Source: Pectobacterium colocasium
GTDB lineage: Bacteria > Pseudomonadota > Gammaproteobacteria > Enterobacterales > Enterobacteriaceae
Assembly (NCBI RefSeq): GCF_020181655.1
Contig: NZ_CP084032.1
Location: 930,001-994,000, forward strand
Length of the DNA: 64,000 nt
Direction: 5' to 3'
In this document: positions 35,948 to 45,302 of the stretch, in pieces
How the letters are laid out: each line of letters opens with the position of its first letter
Position numbering within the stretch: the stretch's first letter is position 1
Translations under genes and position numbers: made by a program
The notes under the pieces: generated by a model
Database searches by the model: none
Seen by the model: only the letters and a program-made list of their open reading frames with translations
What the model was told of the DNA's origin: nothing

Positions 35948-36907
35948 GTGAGTCGTGAAAATCTTCAAGGGGCTTTACTCGGTGCGAATCGCACTGGCTG
36001 CAGCGCATTACTCGCTCCCCGTGCCCTTGCTCATTATTCTTCACCAGCAGCATTGACCTCCGATGTGCCTAACTGGCGTTCTCTGGCCTTCTTTGTGTTG
36101 TCCTGTGTGGCGCATGCGTTACTGGCGGTTTTCTTTCTATTGCACTATTCCCCAAAAGAAAACATTGACGATATGGCAGGAAGCGCGGGCGGCAGCATGC
36201 AGGTGACGATGATGGCGGCTGCGATGTCACAGGCTGCCGACACGTCGCCACCCGTAGCCGATCCTCCCGCTGCGCAACCGACGCCCGTGGTGATGCCAAT
36301 CCTAACGCCATTACCAGAACACCCCAATCCCGTAATTAAACAACCCGTCATTGAGCGTAAACCTGTCACGCCGACAGCGGAAAAAAAGCCGCCCGTGCGT
36401 GAGAAAAAACAGCCTGAAAAGAAACCGGAAGAGAAGCCGAAAGAACAGCAGCAGGCTAGATCGCAGCAGACACAACAGACCGAGAAGAAAAGTGAGTCCC
36501 CCGTAGCGACAGCGCAAACCGGTGATGCCCCTTCTCCAATGCCATCTTCAGTTGGTATGTCGGGGAGCGCAACAACGGCCAAAGCGGGAGAAAGCGATAG
36601 CGGTCAGGCGGTTCGTGGCGCAGGGAAAAGCAATAGTCAAAATTTCAAAGCGCTGCATCGTCGCGTGAATTATCCCGCTCGGGCAAAAGCGCTGGGTGTG
36701 GAAGGAAAAGTGCGCGTCAAATTCGATATTACCGGTAGCGGTACGGTCACTAACGTACAGATTCTGTCCGAAACGCCAGACGGCGTATTTGGCGATGATG
36801 TAGTGAAAGATATGGCGCGTTGGCGTTATCGGACGGAGGCACCAGTTGAGAATCAGGTGGTTTCCATCGTTTTTAAACTGAATGGTCATATTCAGGTTGA
36901 TGACTAG
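35948..36907 (+). CDS. fusB: FusB, TonB-like energy transducer for ferredoxin uptake
   Basis: TonB-family protein. With the GTG at 35948 it has 319 residues: a cytoplasmic N-terminus, one membrane helix (SLAFFVLSCVAHALLAVFFL, about residues 45-64), a long Pro/Lys/Glu/Gln-rich periplasmic linker (KKPPVREKKQPEKKPEEKPK), and a C-terminal TonB domain (YPARAKALGVEGKVRVKFDI to the end). It should span the periplasm and power FusA. I prefer the GTG because GGAG lies 7 bases upstream; a start at 35852 would add 32 residues, and a GTG-overlapping peptide ORF MELDSES begins at 35935. It heads the fusBACD operon. The dedicated TonB in a receptor operon matches the known Pectobacterium fus locus. Confidence 0.85.
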   Translation: MSRENLQGALLGANRTGCSALLAPRALAHYSSPAALTSDVPNWRSLAFFVLSCVAHALLAVFFLLHYSPKENIDDMAGSAGGSMQVTMMAAAMSQAADTSPPVADPPAAQPTPVVMPILTPLPEHPNPVIKQPVIERKPVTPTAEKKPPVREKKQPEKKPEEKPKEQQQARSQQTQQTEKKSESPVATAQTGDAPSPMPSSVGMSGSATTAKAGESDSGQAVRGAGKSNSQNFKALHRRVNYPARAKALGVEGKVRVKFDITGSGTVTNVQILSETPDGVFGDDVVKDMARWRYRTEAPVENQVVSIVFKLNGHIQVDD

Positions 36908-36984
36908 CAATACATGTTACATGCAGTAATTACAAAAATAATTTTATTTTCCAAATGATAAGGTTCACTGGGGATTTTGAATAA

Positions 36985-39570
36985 ATGAATAAAAACGTCT
37001 ATTTAATGATGATTTTGTCATTATTATCAGCGCCTGCGCTTGCACAGCAAAATGATACCTCTGCCGATGAAAATCAGCAGAAAAATAATGCAGAAACCGA
37101 AGAGGAACAGCAAGGCGATTCCGCTTCAGGAAATGGCGAAGATACGATTTTAGTCCGCTCAACCCCGACCAGCCAGTCGATGGGGACGCAGATCATTAAT
37201 GCTGAACAAATTAAAAAGAAACCGACCAGAAATGGTAGCGTGACTGAACTGTTGAAAGATAACCCCAATGTCAATTTTGCGAATGAAACCGATAGCAGTC
37301 TAACGGCGGGGGAAATTGCACCTGAGAATGTTTCATTTCATGGGGAAAAGTTCTATAACAATAACTTCATGATTGATGGATTATCCAACAATAACACCAT
37401 TAACCCTGGTGCCAATGGTGGCACATTAGGGACGAATCCAGATGGTTATAATGCGACTGATTTACCTAGTGGCGGGACACAGTCTTTTTGGATAAATTCT
37501 GAGCTTATAGAGAAACTGGAAGTATTTGATAGCAACATTTCTGCTAAATATGGCGATTTTACCGGTGGTGTTGTTGATGCCAAGTTGAAAGATCCTGATT
37601 TAACTCGAGTTTCAGGTAAAGTATCTTACCGCACAACGAGTGATAAATGGACTAGTTTTCATGTTGATGAAAGTAATGTTGCTAACTTTGAATCAGCTAC
37701 TCAGCTTTATTATCAACCTAAGTTTAAGAAGCAGTTTTATTCATTTTCCTTTAACCAACCGCTAAGTGATAAAGCTGGGTTTATTTTTTCTTATAATCGC
37801 CAGCAGTCAACGATACCTAATTATCATGTTTATCTTAATGAATGGCACGATCAAAAACGTGTTGCTGAAACGTATCTCTTAAAGGGAACTTACTTAGCAG
37901 ATAATGGAGATATGATTCGGCTGACAGGAATGTATTCTCCACATGAGTCTACTTATTATAGTAAGGATGTAAAGAATGGTGCGTTTAAGAATACGGGTGG
38001 TGGGTATAGAAATAATATAGAATGGGAACATAATGCCAGTTGGGGTAAAATGACTAGTCTGGCTGGTTATCAATATGAGCAAAATAAAATTGACCATAGT
38101 TCTGATTATTATATGTCGTGGCGTCGTTTCTTGAATAGCCAGAATTTTGTCTCCAACGCGATTGACTGGAGTAGTACTGGAGGGGCAAGTGGGCAGAATG
38201 CATATATCGGTGGATATGGTTCTTTTGCTACAGAAAAGAAGACGATAACGCTTAAGCAGGACTATGAGTTAAATCCGCGTTCCTTATATGGCATTAACCA
38301 TCAGGTTGATTTCGGCTGGCAGGTTGATTCCTACCATGCACAATACCGCAGATTCCGTAATGTATCTTCAAGCAGAGGGACACCAACACTTGATGCGAGT
38401 GTGGTGTGTACTACCGGCGATGCATTTTGTATTGATGGAGAACAATACTATAAAAGTTATAATTTATATCCTGCTCGTAAGGTTGAAGGAAGTTATATTA
38501 ATTATTCAGCATATCTTCAGGATAGTTTGAGTTATGGTAATTTGGAGTTAACTCCTGGGGTTCGTCTGCAATATGATGATTTCCTAGAGAATGTGACGAT
38601 TGCGCCACGCTTCTCTGCTTCGTATGATCTATTTGGCGATCGTTCTACGCGTTTTTTTGGTGGTGCGAACCGTTATTATGGTCAGAATCTTCTGGCGTAC
38701 AAGTTACGCTCAGGTATCAGTTCATATGAAATTGTTTCACGTACCAATGCAAATAGTGCTTGGACAAGTTCGGGACTTCGGACAGCCTCTATTGACTATA
38801 ATGTTTCTGACTTAAAAACCCCTTATAGTGACGAGTTATCATTGGGATTGTCACAACGTGTGATGAACACAATATGGACATTTAAATGGGTGAATCGACA
38901 AGGGAAAGATCAATTCGGTCGAGAATCTTATCGTGATGACAATGGTGATCGTTTTTATCGTTTAAGCAATACTGCAAAAACGGAAGGTAATGATTTTTCT
39001 CTAACAGTAGAGCCTATCAGCCCATACCGTTTTTCTTTTGCTGAAGTGAGTTGGTCTTTGAATGCGAAATATGGGAATAATAAATCTAGCTCTCAAACAT
39101 ATTATGATGAGTCTAATACCGATGAGAGTAAGGTTATTTTTAATGGAAAATTGATGGATAAAGCCGACATGGATGCGTTGGATTTCAACAATCCATGGAG
39201 AGCTAAAGTTAGTGTAAATACCTATTTCCCTGATGTGCGTGTAAACTGGAGTCAAGCTATTGGCTATACATCGGGATACACCGGATATATTACCAGCTCG
39301 ATAAGTTGTCCAGCGGATAATGCTGCTTGCGGAACCTATGATGGTGATGCAAGCCTATATGAAAAAGTTAAATTTAAAGACGTTTTTAGCTACGATTGGC
39401 GGTTTAATTACACGCAGCCTATGTTTAAAGATCAAGCCATTGATATTTCTCTTGATGTGTTGAATGTGCTTGACCAAAAGGTCGCAATAGCACGTGGATC
39501 CCAATCTACCGGTACCATTACTTATCAGACTGGCCGTCAGTTCTGGCTTGGTGTCGCTTACACCTGGTAA
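36985..39570 (+). CDS. fusA: FusA, TonB-dependent receptor for plant ferredoxin
   Basis: 861-residue outer-membrane receptor. The signal peptide ends near PALAQQN (residues 17-23). A Gln/Glu/Asn-rich acidic stretch (about 24-50) precedes a TonB-box-like DTILVRS (about 53-59). Next come the plug domain (TQIINAEQIKKKP; VSFHGEKFYNNNFMIDG) and a 22-strand-type barrel ending in the terminal aromatic motif FWLGVAYTW. In Pectobacterium FusA binds and imports whole plant ferredoxin as an iron source and is also used by pectocin M. The assignment rests on this protein next to fusB, an M16 protease and an ABC protein. The gene is AT-rich compared with neighbours, consistent with horizontal origin. Confidence 0.87.
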   Translation: MNKNVYLMMILSLLSAPALAQQNDTSADENQQKNNAETEEEQQGDSASGNGEDTILVRSTPTSQSMGTQIINAEQIKKKPTRNGSVTELLKDNPNVNFANETDSSLTAGEIAPENVSFHGEKFYNNNFMIDGLSNNNTINPGANGGTLGTNPDGYNATDLPSGGTQSFWINSELIEKLEVFDSNISAKYGDFTGGVVDAKLKDPDLTRVSGKVSYRTTSDKWTSFHVDESNVANFESATQLYYQPKFKKQFYSFSFNQPLSDKAGFIFSYNRQQSTIPNYHVYLNEWHDQKRVAETYLLKGTYLADNGDMIRLTGMYSPHESTYYSKDVKNGAFKNTGGGYRNNIEWEHNASWGKMTSLAGYQYEQNKIDHSSDYYMSWRRFLNSQNFVSNAIDWSSTGGASGQNAYIGGYGSFATEKKTITLKQDYELNPRSLYGINHQVDFGWQVDSYHAQYRRFRNVSSSRGTPTLDASVVCTTGDAFCIDGEQYYKSYNLYPARKVEGSYINYSAYLQDSLSYGNLELTPGVRLQYDDFLENVTIAPRFSASYDLFGDRSTRFFGGANRYYGQNLLAYKLRSGISSYEIVSRTNANSAWTSSGLRTASIDYNVSDLKTPYSDELSLGLSQRVMNTIWTFKWVNRQGKDQFGRESYRDDNGDRFYRLSNTAKTEGNDFSLTVEPISPYRFSFAEVSWSLNAKYGNNKSSSQTYYDESNTDESKVIFNGKLMDKADMDALDFNNPWRAKVSVNTYFPDVRVNWSQAIGYTSGYTGYITSSISCPADNAACGTYDGDASLYEKVKFKDVFSYDWRFNYTQPMFKDQAIDISLDVLNVLDQKVAIARGSQSTGTITYQTGRQFWLGVAYTW

Positions 39571-39575
39571 ATCCT

Positions 39576-39616
39576 ATGCCCCGCCATTCGTCAGCCTGCG
39601 ACGAATGGCGGGGCAT
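39576..39616 (+). terminator. Strong hairpin between fusA and fusC
   Basis: ATGCCCCGCCATTCGT, loop cagcctgcg, ACGAATGGCGGGGCAT: a perfect 16-bp GC-rich stem, followed by TTTTG. It begins 6 bases after the fusA stop. It should terminate part of the transcription or stabilise the fusBA message, lowering fusCD relative to fusA. Confidence 0.75.
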
Positions 39617-39676
39617 TTTGCATTGATGCATTCAGAAATTGCCTTACAGGCAAAAAATAAAAACGAAAAGGTTGTT

Positions 39677-42451
39677 ATGAACTGGAAGAAATGTTGCTGG
39701 TTATCGCTAACAGCTGTCGGCCTGTTAGCAGGAAGCGTGGTGAGCCAGGCCGAAGAAGTGAAAAGTCCGTTGCCGGTTTTTAAAGAAGGAACGCTGGCGA
39801 ATGGATTGCGTTATACCCTTGTGCCGCTGGAAGGGCAGAAAGCGCGGGTAGATGTTCGCCTGATTGTGGATGTCGGTTCGATTGACGAGAAGGACAACGA
39901 GTCCGGTGTGGCGCACATGGTGGAGCACATGGTGTTTCGCGCCAGCGAGGCGTTTCCTCAAGGTGTGAGTACGGAACTGCACAAACAGGGATGGGGACGC
40001 GGACAGAGCTATAACGCGGTGACCAACTACGAACGCACCATGTACATGATGAGCCCGCCGAAAGGGAATCGCGATCTGGGGACGACCTTGCAGGCGCTGA
40101 GCCAGATGACAGGTCATGCCAAGCTGCTGCAAAGCGATCTCGATGATGAGCGCAAAATTATCTTGGAAGAGTGGCGCGGCAAACTGGGCGTAGCGGAACG
40201 CATGAACCAGCAGCGCGTACAGGCGATTCGCCATGATTCTCGCTATCCTTCCCGCCCGACGATTGGCACTGAACAGTCGATTAACGACACGCCGGCTAGC
40301 GTACTACAGGATTTCTATCAGCGCTGGTATCACCCGTCGAATATGCGGTTGATGATTATCGGTGATATGACGCCTGCGGAGGCGGAGCGCGACATTCAAC
40401 GCTATTTTGCACCGTTGCCGAATGTTGCTGTGCCAGCTCGTGATTACTATGAGCCGTTACTGAAACCGCAGCTCAACGTGGCGCGTTTGCAGGATAGCCA
40501 AAGTGGTAGCAGTCAGGTGTCGTTTGTCTACCGTTTCAATGACAAAGACACCTTCGGCCAATCCGATTTTCGTCATCGTTTGCTCACCCAAATCACGATG
40601 TCTGCGGTTACGCGCCAGGTTCGTCGCCAGCAGGCGGAGTTGCCGCAAGACGCCAGTAGTCTGGTGGTGCGTAAATCAGATATCGGTAAAACGACGGCCG
40701 CGCTGGGCTTTTTCGCCAATGTGATGCCGGGTGGCCATGACGCCGCGATTTCTGCCGTACTGAAAGAAATTGAGCGGTTCAAACGCTATCCGTTAAACGA
40801 GCAGGACATCACGGAGATCAAATCCGACATTCGTGAAGTCGCGCAGCGTATGAGTGATACCCCTGAGTCGCGTGAATTTGCGGACTGGGTTCAGCAATTG
40901 ACCATCGTCTGGCAGCAGGATCGCCCGTATGTCGGCAGCCAGCTGCGCGGTAAAGAGGCGCTGGACGCGCTGGACACCATCACTGCGGAAGACGTTAATC
41001 GTCATTGGCAACGTTGGTTAGCGTCACCTGATACGTTGGTGCAGTTTAGCGTGCCGGGCGCGACGCCTTTCACGTTGCCGAAGCCGGAGGCGATGCGTAA
41101 GTTACAGGCGCAGTGGGCGGCAGCGACGCTGGCACCGTTACAGGTGGAAAAAGAAAAAGTCATCCCTGAGCTTCCTGCCGTGACGCAAAGCGGAAAGCGT
41201 ACGGCGGTGAAGACTTTTGCCGCACAGAAGGTCGAGCAGTGGCAGTTGAGTAATGGCGATCGCGTCGTGTGGCTGCGCGCGCCGGAAGCGGGTAAGAAAG
41301 TGTATCTCACCGCGACGAGTCAGGCTGGATTCATGGCGACGTCGCTGAATCCGTGGCAGGCACAGTTGGCGAGTCAACTGGTCAATCAGAGCGGCCCTGC
41401 GACATGGAGTGGTGAAGCGCTGACGAACTGGAAAAAAGATAAATCCCTTTCGCTGAGCATCGATCAGGAAGCGGATCAACTGACGGTAAACGGGAGCGCC
41501 CCCACTGAGCAACTAGCCAGTCTGCTGGGGTTATACCGCGAGCTGAATGTGGCGCCGGGTATCGATCCTGAGGTGATGAAAGAGAGCATGATGAGTCTGG
41601 CGCGTCAGAAGGCCAATGACGATCAGTCTGTTTCAGGGAAACGTGCCAGCGAAATCACTACGCTGCGTTTTGGTGGGCCAAGCTGGCAGCAGCCTGAAAT
41701 TGCCGAGCTGAAGCAAGTCACGGCACCAGCGTTACTGTCACAGTGGCATAAAGCCGCTTTTGCGCCGGTCACCTACTATCTGATCGCCGATATGCCTGCT
41801 GCACAGATTTTGCCGCAGGTTGAACGCTATTTAGCAACGATCCCACGCCAGCCAGCCAGTGACGTGAAATCACATCTGGCGCTGCCGGGTAAACGTGAGG
41901 CGACATCGGCTATCAATATTGAGCCGCGTGCCGACATCCTGACCTGGAGCTTCACGCCATATACGTGGACGCCGCAGGCCGCGGTTCAAGTGAGTATTGC
42001 CCGCAATATCGCGAATAAATATCTCAAAACCCGCCTGCGTGATGACGCGCTGGGTATTTATCGTATGCGTGTCGATAGCGAGCTGGAAGATAAGAAACAG
42101 CGTATCGAGACAGAGGTGAGTTTCACCAGTGCGCCTGAACGTGCGCAGGAACTGTGGAAACTGGCCGAGCACGTGTTTGCTGAATTGCCGACGAAAATTA
42201 CTCAGGAAGATGTGGACGATCAGAAAGCACAGTTTATTCGTGCGGAAAAAGGGCGTCAGAGCGATCTCATGACCCTAGAGCGCCGCCTGCTTCTGAGCTA
42301 TCGCCACTATGACGATCCGCGCTACCTGAGCAGCGTCTCCAAATTGGCTGATAGCATTACGCTGGAAGGCGTCCGAGCAATGTCGGCGAAGCTATACAAC
42401 CCGGATAACCGCGTGCTTTACATCACCTTGCCGCAAGAGGTGAAAGAGTGA
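39677..42451 (+). CDS. fusC: FusC, M16 protease that cleaves imported ferredoxin
   Basis: 924-residue periplasmic zinc protease of the M16 (pitrilysin) family. The signal peptide ends near VVSQAEE (residues 21-27). The inverted zinc motif HxxEH is H80-M-V-E83-H84, with the downstream acidic ligands E158 and E165. Two M16 halves form a clam-shell; the second half starts at about residue 485 and lacks the motif, as expected. In Pectobacterium FusC specifically degrades plant ferredoxin after uptake, releasing the iron-sulfur cluster. I set the start at 39677 (MNWKKCCWLSL), where the signal peptide begins; an in-frame start inside fusA would add 61 residues. The stop overlaps the fusD start. Confidence 0.9.
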   Translation: MNWKKCCWLSLTAVGLLAGSVVSQAEEVKSPLPVFKEGTLANGLRYTLVPLEGQKARVDVRLIVDVGSIDEKDNESGVAHMVEHMVFRASEAFPQGVSTELHKQGWGRGQSYNAVTNYERTMYMMSPPKGNRDLGTTLQALSQMTGHAKLLQSDLDDERKIILEEWRGKLGVAERMNQQRVQAIRHDSRYPSRPTIGTEQSINDTPASVLQDFYQRWYHPSNMRLMIIGDMTPAEAERDIQRYFAPLPNVAVPARDYYEPLLKPQLNVARLQDSQSGSSQVSFVYRFNDKDTFGQSDFRHRLLTQITMSAVTRQVRRQQAELPQDASSLVVRKSDIGKTTAALGFFANVMPGGHDAAISAVLKEIERFKRYPLNEQDITEIKSDIREVAQRMSDTPESREFADWVQQLTIVWQQDRPYVGSQLRGKEALDALDTITAEDVNRHWQRWLASPDTLVQFSVPGATPFTLPKPEAMRKLQAQWAAATLAPLQVEKEKVIPELPAVTQSGKRTAVKTFAAQKVEQWQLSNGDRVVWLRAPEAGKKVYLTATSQAGFMATSLNPWQAQLASQLVNQSGPATWSGEALTNWKKDKSLSLSIDQEADQLTVNGSAPTEQLASLLGLYRELNVAPGIDPEVMKESMMSLARQKANDDQSVSGKRASEITTLRFGGPSWQQPEIAELKQVTAPALLSQWHKAAFAPVTYYLIADMPAAQILPQVERYLATIPRQPASDVKSHLALPGKREATSAINIEPRADILTWSFTPYTWTPQAAVQVSIARNIANKYLKTRLRDDALGIYRMRVDSELEDKKQRIETEVSFTSAPERAQELWKLAEHVFAELPTKITQEDVDDQKAQFIRAEKGRQSDLMTLERRLLLSYRHYDDPRYLSSVSKLADSITLEGVRAMSAKLYNPDNRVLYITLPQEVKE

Positions 42452-44121
42452 AGAAGGTAATGGCTCAATTTGTCGATCTCTGCCGCCCTTTCTGGGGCGG
42501 CAAACGAAGCTGGCAGGCTTGGTTGCTCTTGTTCATCGCCATCGCGATGGGCGGGATGATCGTTTATCTCAATGTGTTATTAAACGAGTGGAGTAAGACG
42601 TTTTACGATGCGCTAGGTGCATTCGACAGCAGTTTGTTGCTTTCTCTGATGAAAGAATACGGTATTTACATCCTGCTCTATATTGGGTCGATCGTGTATC
42701 AGGAGTGGTTTACCAAACTGCTGATTATCCGCTGGCGTACCGCGTTAACCGCCGAGCTGGTAGATAGCTGGCTGGCGAAGCGGGCATTTTATCGCATGTC
42801 AGTTGCGGGCAAGATTGATAACCCAGACCAGCGTATTGCCGAAGATATCAACCTGTTTGTCGACAAAGCCGTTAGTCTAGTCATCGAATTTTTGATCGTG
42901 ACCGCGCGTTTGTTCTCTTTCGTCGTCATTCTGTGGGGATTATCGGGCGTTCAGCGCTTTACGCTGTTTGGCAAAGAGTGGGTAATCGAAGGTTATCTGG
43001 TCTGGATAGCTATTCTGTATACGCTGCTCGGCAGCCTGATTACGCATGTGGTCGGGAAACGTCTGCATAATATTAATTATGAGAAGCAAAAGGCAGAGGC
43101 CGATTTCCGTGCAGCGCTGCTGCGTAAGCATGATAACGCCGAGCAAATCGCGCTGTACGGCGGCGAAGCGCAAGAGAAAAGCCATCTTCAGCGACATTTC
43201 TCTGCCATTGTGTCGAACTGGGGGCGTTTTATGAATGCCGAGCGTAATCTGGGCTTCTTCACCACGGGCTATATGCGTGTAAGCCAGATTGTGCCGGTCT
43301 TTGCCGCTCTGCCTGCCTTCCTGAGTAAAACGGTAACGCTGGGTGGGTTGATGCAGATCCGCGGAGCGTTTGCGCAGGTACATGGTGCACTGAGCTGGTT
43401 TATCCATAAGTACAAAGAGTTTGTGATTCTTTCTGCCAGTATGGCGCGTCTCAGCCAGTTCAAGGACGAAATCAAACGTCACCAGTCTGAACAGGTTGAT
43501 GCGCCGGTAGGACAGGATTTACGTATTGATCGGCTTTCTTTCACCACGCCGCAGGGGGCTCCGCTATTGCAAAACGTAGACCTGAGCTGCGAAGCAGGTA
43601 GCTGGAGTAAGTTTTCTGGCCGCAGCGGGCTGGGGAAATCAACCTTGCTGCGTACGCTAAGCGGCCTGTGGCCGTATTACGATGGCCGCTGGCAGTCGCT
43701 TGAAGGACGTAGCCTACTGTTACCGCAGCAAAGCTATCTGGGACAGGGGACGCTGGCAGAGATCCTCTGCTACCCGCACCCGCCGCTGGCTGACAGCGAG
43801 ATGCTGCGTCAGACGCTGGACAGCGTCGGGCTCGGCGCGTGGCGCGATCGTCTGGATGAGCAACTGAACTGGGATCGGGTGTTCTCCGGTGGGGAGCGGC
43901 AGCGCGTCGCTTTTGCCCGTGCGCTGATCGCCAAACCCGATACGCTCTATCTGGATGAAGCGACCAGCAATCTGGATCATGACGCCGCCAGGCAGCTTCT
44001 GGCGCTGGTCAAGATGGCGTTGCCTGCGTGTACCGTGGTGGCGATTACGCACCAGACGGAGCTGGACGATCTGTTCCCACACCGTTATGACTTAACGGAT
44101 TTTGCCTCACAGCGCAGTTGA
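42448..44121 (+). CDS. fusD: FusD, SbmA/YddA-type ABC transporter (TMD-NBD fusion)
   Basis: 557-residue inner-membrane ABC protein. Residues about 1-335 form a six-helix membrane domain of the SbmA/BacA/YddA type (ABC_membrane_2). Residues about 350-557 form the ATPase, with Walker A GRSGLGKST, signature FSGGERQRVAFARAL and Walker B TLYLDEATSNLD. The GTG start overlaps the fusC TGA. Its role in ferredoxin-iron acquisition is not settled; it may import peptides or iron-containing fragments made by FusC. That is inference from operon position. It is the last gene of the fus operon. Confidence 0.85.
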   Translation: MKKVMAQFVDLCRPFWGGKRSWQAWLLLFIAIAMGGMIVYLNVLLNEWSKTFYDALGAFDSSLLLSLMKEYGIYILLYIGSIVYQEWFTKLLIIRWRTALTAELVDSWLAKRAFYRMSVAGKIDNPDQRIAEDINLFVDKAVSLVIEFLIVTARLFSFVVILWGLSGVQRFTLFGKEWVIEGYLVWIAILYTLLGSLITHVVGKRLHNINYEKQKAEADFRAALLRKHDNAEQIALYGGEAQEKSHLQRHFSAIVSNWGRFMNAERNLGFFTTGYMRVSQIVPVFAALPAFLSKTVTLGGLMQIRGAFAQVHGALSWFIHKYKEFVILSASMARLSQFKDEIKRHQSEQVDAPVGQDLRIDRLSFTTPQGAPLLQNVDLSCEAGSWSKFSGRSGLGKSTLLRTLSGLWPYYDGRWQSLEGRSLLLPQQSYLGQGTLAEILCYPHPPLADSEMLRQTLDSVGLGAWRDRLDEQLNWDRVFSGGERQRVAFARALIAKPDTLYLDEATSNLDHDAARQLLALVKMALPACTVVAITHQTELDDLFPHRYDLTDFASQRS

Positions 44122-44233
44122 TGTTGCTCGCAGGCCTGCCGAGTATTGGGAGGCCTCAGACTGTTGATAAACCTATTCGACGAATGAAAACGGGAGTAAC
44201 GGAATAGAAGAGTAAAGCGTTTGCGCCATGGAC

Positions 44234-44304
44234 AAAAGCGTCAGGAACGCTTTTGAACGTCGCTTGCGACCCCCCTGCAAGGGTGAATCTCAGGGATGAG
44301 ATTC
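44234..44304. repeat. Structured intergenic repeat, copy B
   Basis: Three hairpins: AAAAGCG/CGCTTTT (44234-44254), GTCGC-tt-GCGAC (44259-44270), GAATCTCA-ggga-TGAGATTC (44285-44304). The layout matches copy A at 10246-10300 with compensatory changes. The gap 44122-44543 otherwise contains only the yfeY promoter region; I do not accept a 92-codon frame at 44253-44531 as a gene. Confidence 0.6.
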
Positions 44305-44543
44305 ATATCTGCGCAAGCCGAGCGCACATGGATGTGTTTACAGCGACTTTACGATCTATCCGTTACCCCCGCACTCTGCGGCCTTTGTCTGTCGTTCTGG
44401 TAGGTTTCTTTTCGTATGCCCTCTATAATCCCTCACAAGATTATCCCGTCTTTTACGGCACTTTTCGTCGCTTGCAGACTCCAATCCCCATCTTATTAGG
44501 GTGGCTGATGACGGAAGCCGTTCAATCTTGAGGAGTACATGCT

Positions 44544-45143
44544 ATGAATTTTCGCCCGCTGGGTTTATCGCTGGTGCTGGGGTTACCGCTGTTTCTGAGT
44601 GGATGCAGCACGCTTTCCCATTTCTCCTGGTCCAGCCTGTCGCCGTTTAACTGGTTTGGCAGTTCGCTGGAGGTGACTGATGCGGGTGTTGGTGGCATCA
44701 ATGCCGGTACGCCACTGTCCGAAGGGGCGCTACAGAGCGCACTGGATGGTGGTTATCAACTGCGTAGTGGAATGGGGACCTCCAACGGTCAACTGGTCGC
44801 GTTTTATCAGGCGCTGGATGGGAAAGAGGTGAAGATGATCATCAGCGGTCAGCCGAAGGGCAGCGTGCGCAAAGTTGAGGTCATGGATCCGGCGGTAGGC
44901 AGCGCAGGCGGTGTGAAAATCGGTGACGCTTTTAGCAATACCTACAGCAAAGCATTTGAATCCTGTCAGTTAGGGCAAGGTGATGATGCGCAAAGCGTAG
45001 AATGTGCCGCCCCGCAGAGTACGCATATCAGCTACGTCTATTCCGGCGAATGGAGCGGCCCGGAAGGCTTGATGCCGCCTGACGATATCCTGAAAAACTG
45101 GAAAGTGAGTAAGATTGTGTGGCACGCGCAGGCGCGAAACTAA
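44544..45143 (+). CDS. yfeY: YfeY-like RpoE-regulated lipoprotein
   Basis: 199-residue lipoprotein. The signal peptide ends in a lipobox LSGC (cysteine about residue 21). The mature protein is a small beta-rich domain found as YfeY in enterobacteria, where it belongs to the sigma-E (envelope stress) regulon; the molecular function is unknown. A GAGGAG ribosome-binding site lies 9-10 bases before the ATG. It is followed by a terminator and then yfeX, as in E. coli. I looked for but did not find a clear sigma-E promoter upstream. Confidence 0.85.
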   Translation: MNFRPLGLSLVLGLPLFLSGCSTLSHFSWSSLSPFNWFGSSLEVTDAGVGGINAGTPLSEGALQSALDGGYQLRSGMGTSNGQLVAFYQALDGKEVKMIISGQPKGSVRKVEVMDPAVGSAGGVKIGDAFSNTYSKAFESCQLGQGDDAQSVECAAPQSTHISYVYSGEWSGPEGLMPPDDILKNWKVSKIVWHAQARN

Positions 45144-45166
45144 CTTGCGTTTACGCAAGGTAAACG

Positions 45167-45210
45167 TCAGGCGGCTTCCGGTATGATAGCGGCGCCGCCT
45201 GATAGTTTTT
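45167..45210 (+). terminator. yfeY terminator
   Basis: TCAGGCGGC, 18-base loop, GCCGCCTGA, then TAG and five T. Starts 24 bases after the yfeY stop. Confidence 0.65.
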
Positions 45211-45302
45211 CGGTGGTCGCATGCGCCATCGCTATAGTCGTAAGCCATAATCGTAGTAAACCATAACAACAAAAGAAAAAACTGACGCTTGAGGAAGCAG
45301 AA

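Noticed and set aside
44253..44531. 92-codon frame between fusD and yfeY, considered as a remnant of yfeZ
   Set aside because: It runs through the structured repeat, has no ribosome-binding site, and I could not match it to a known protein.
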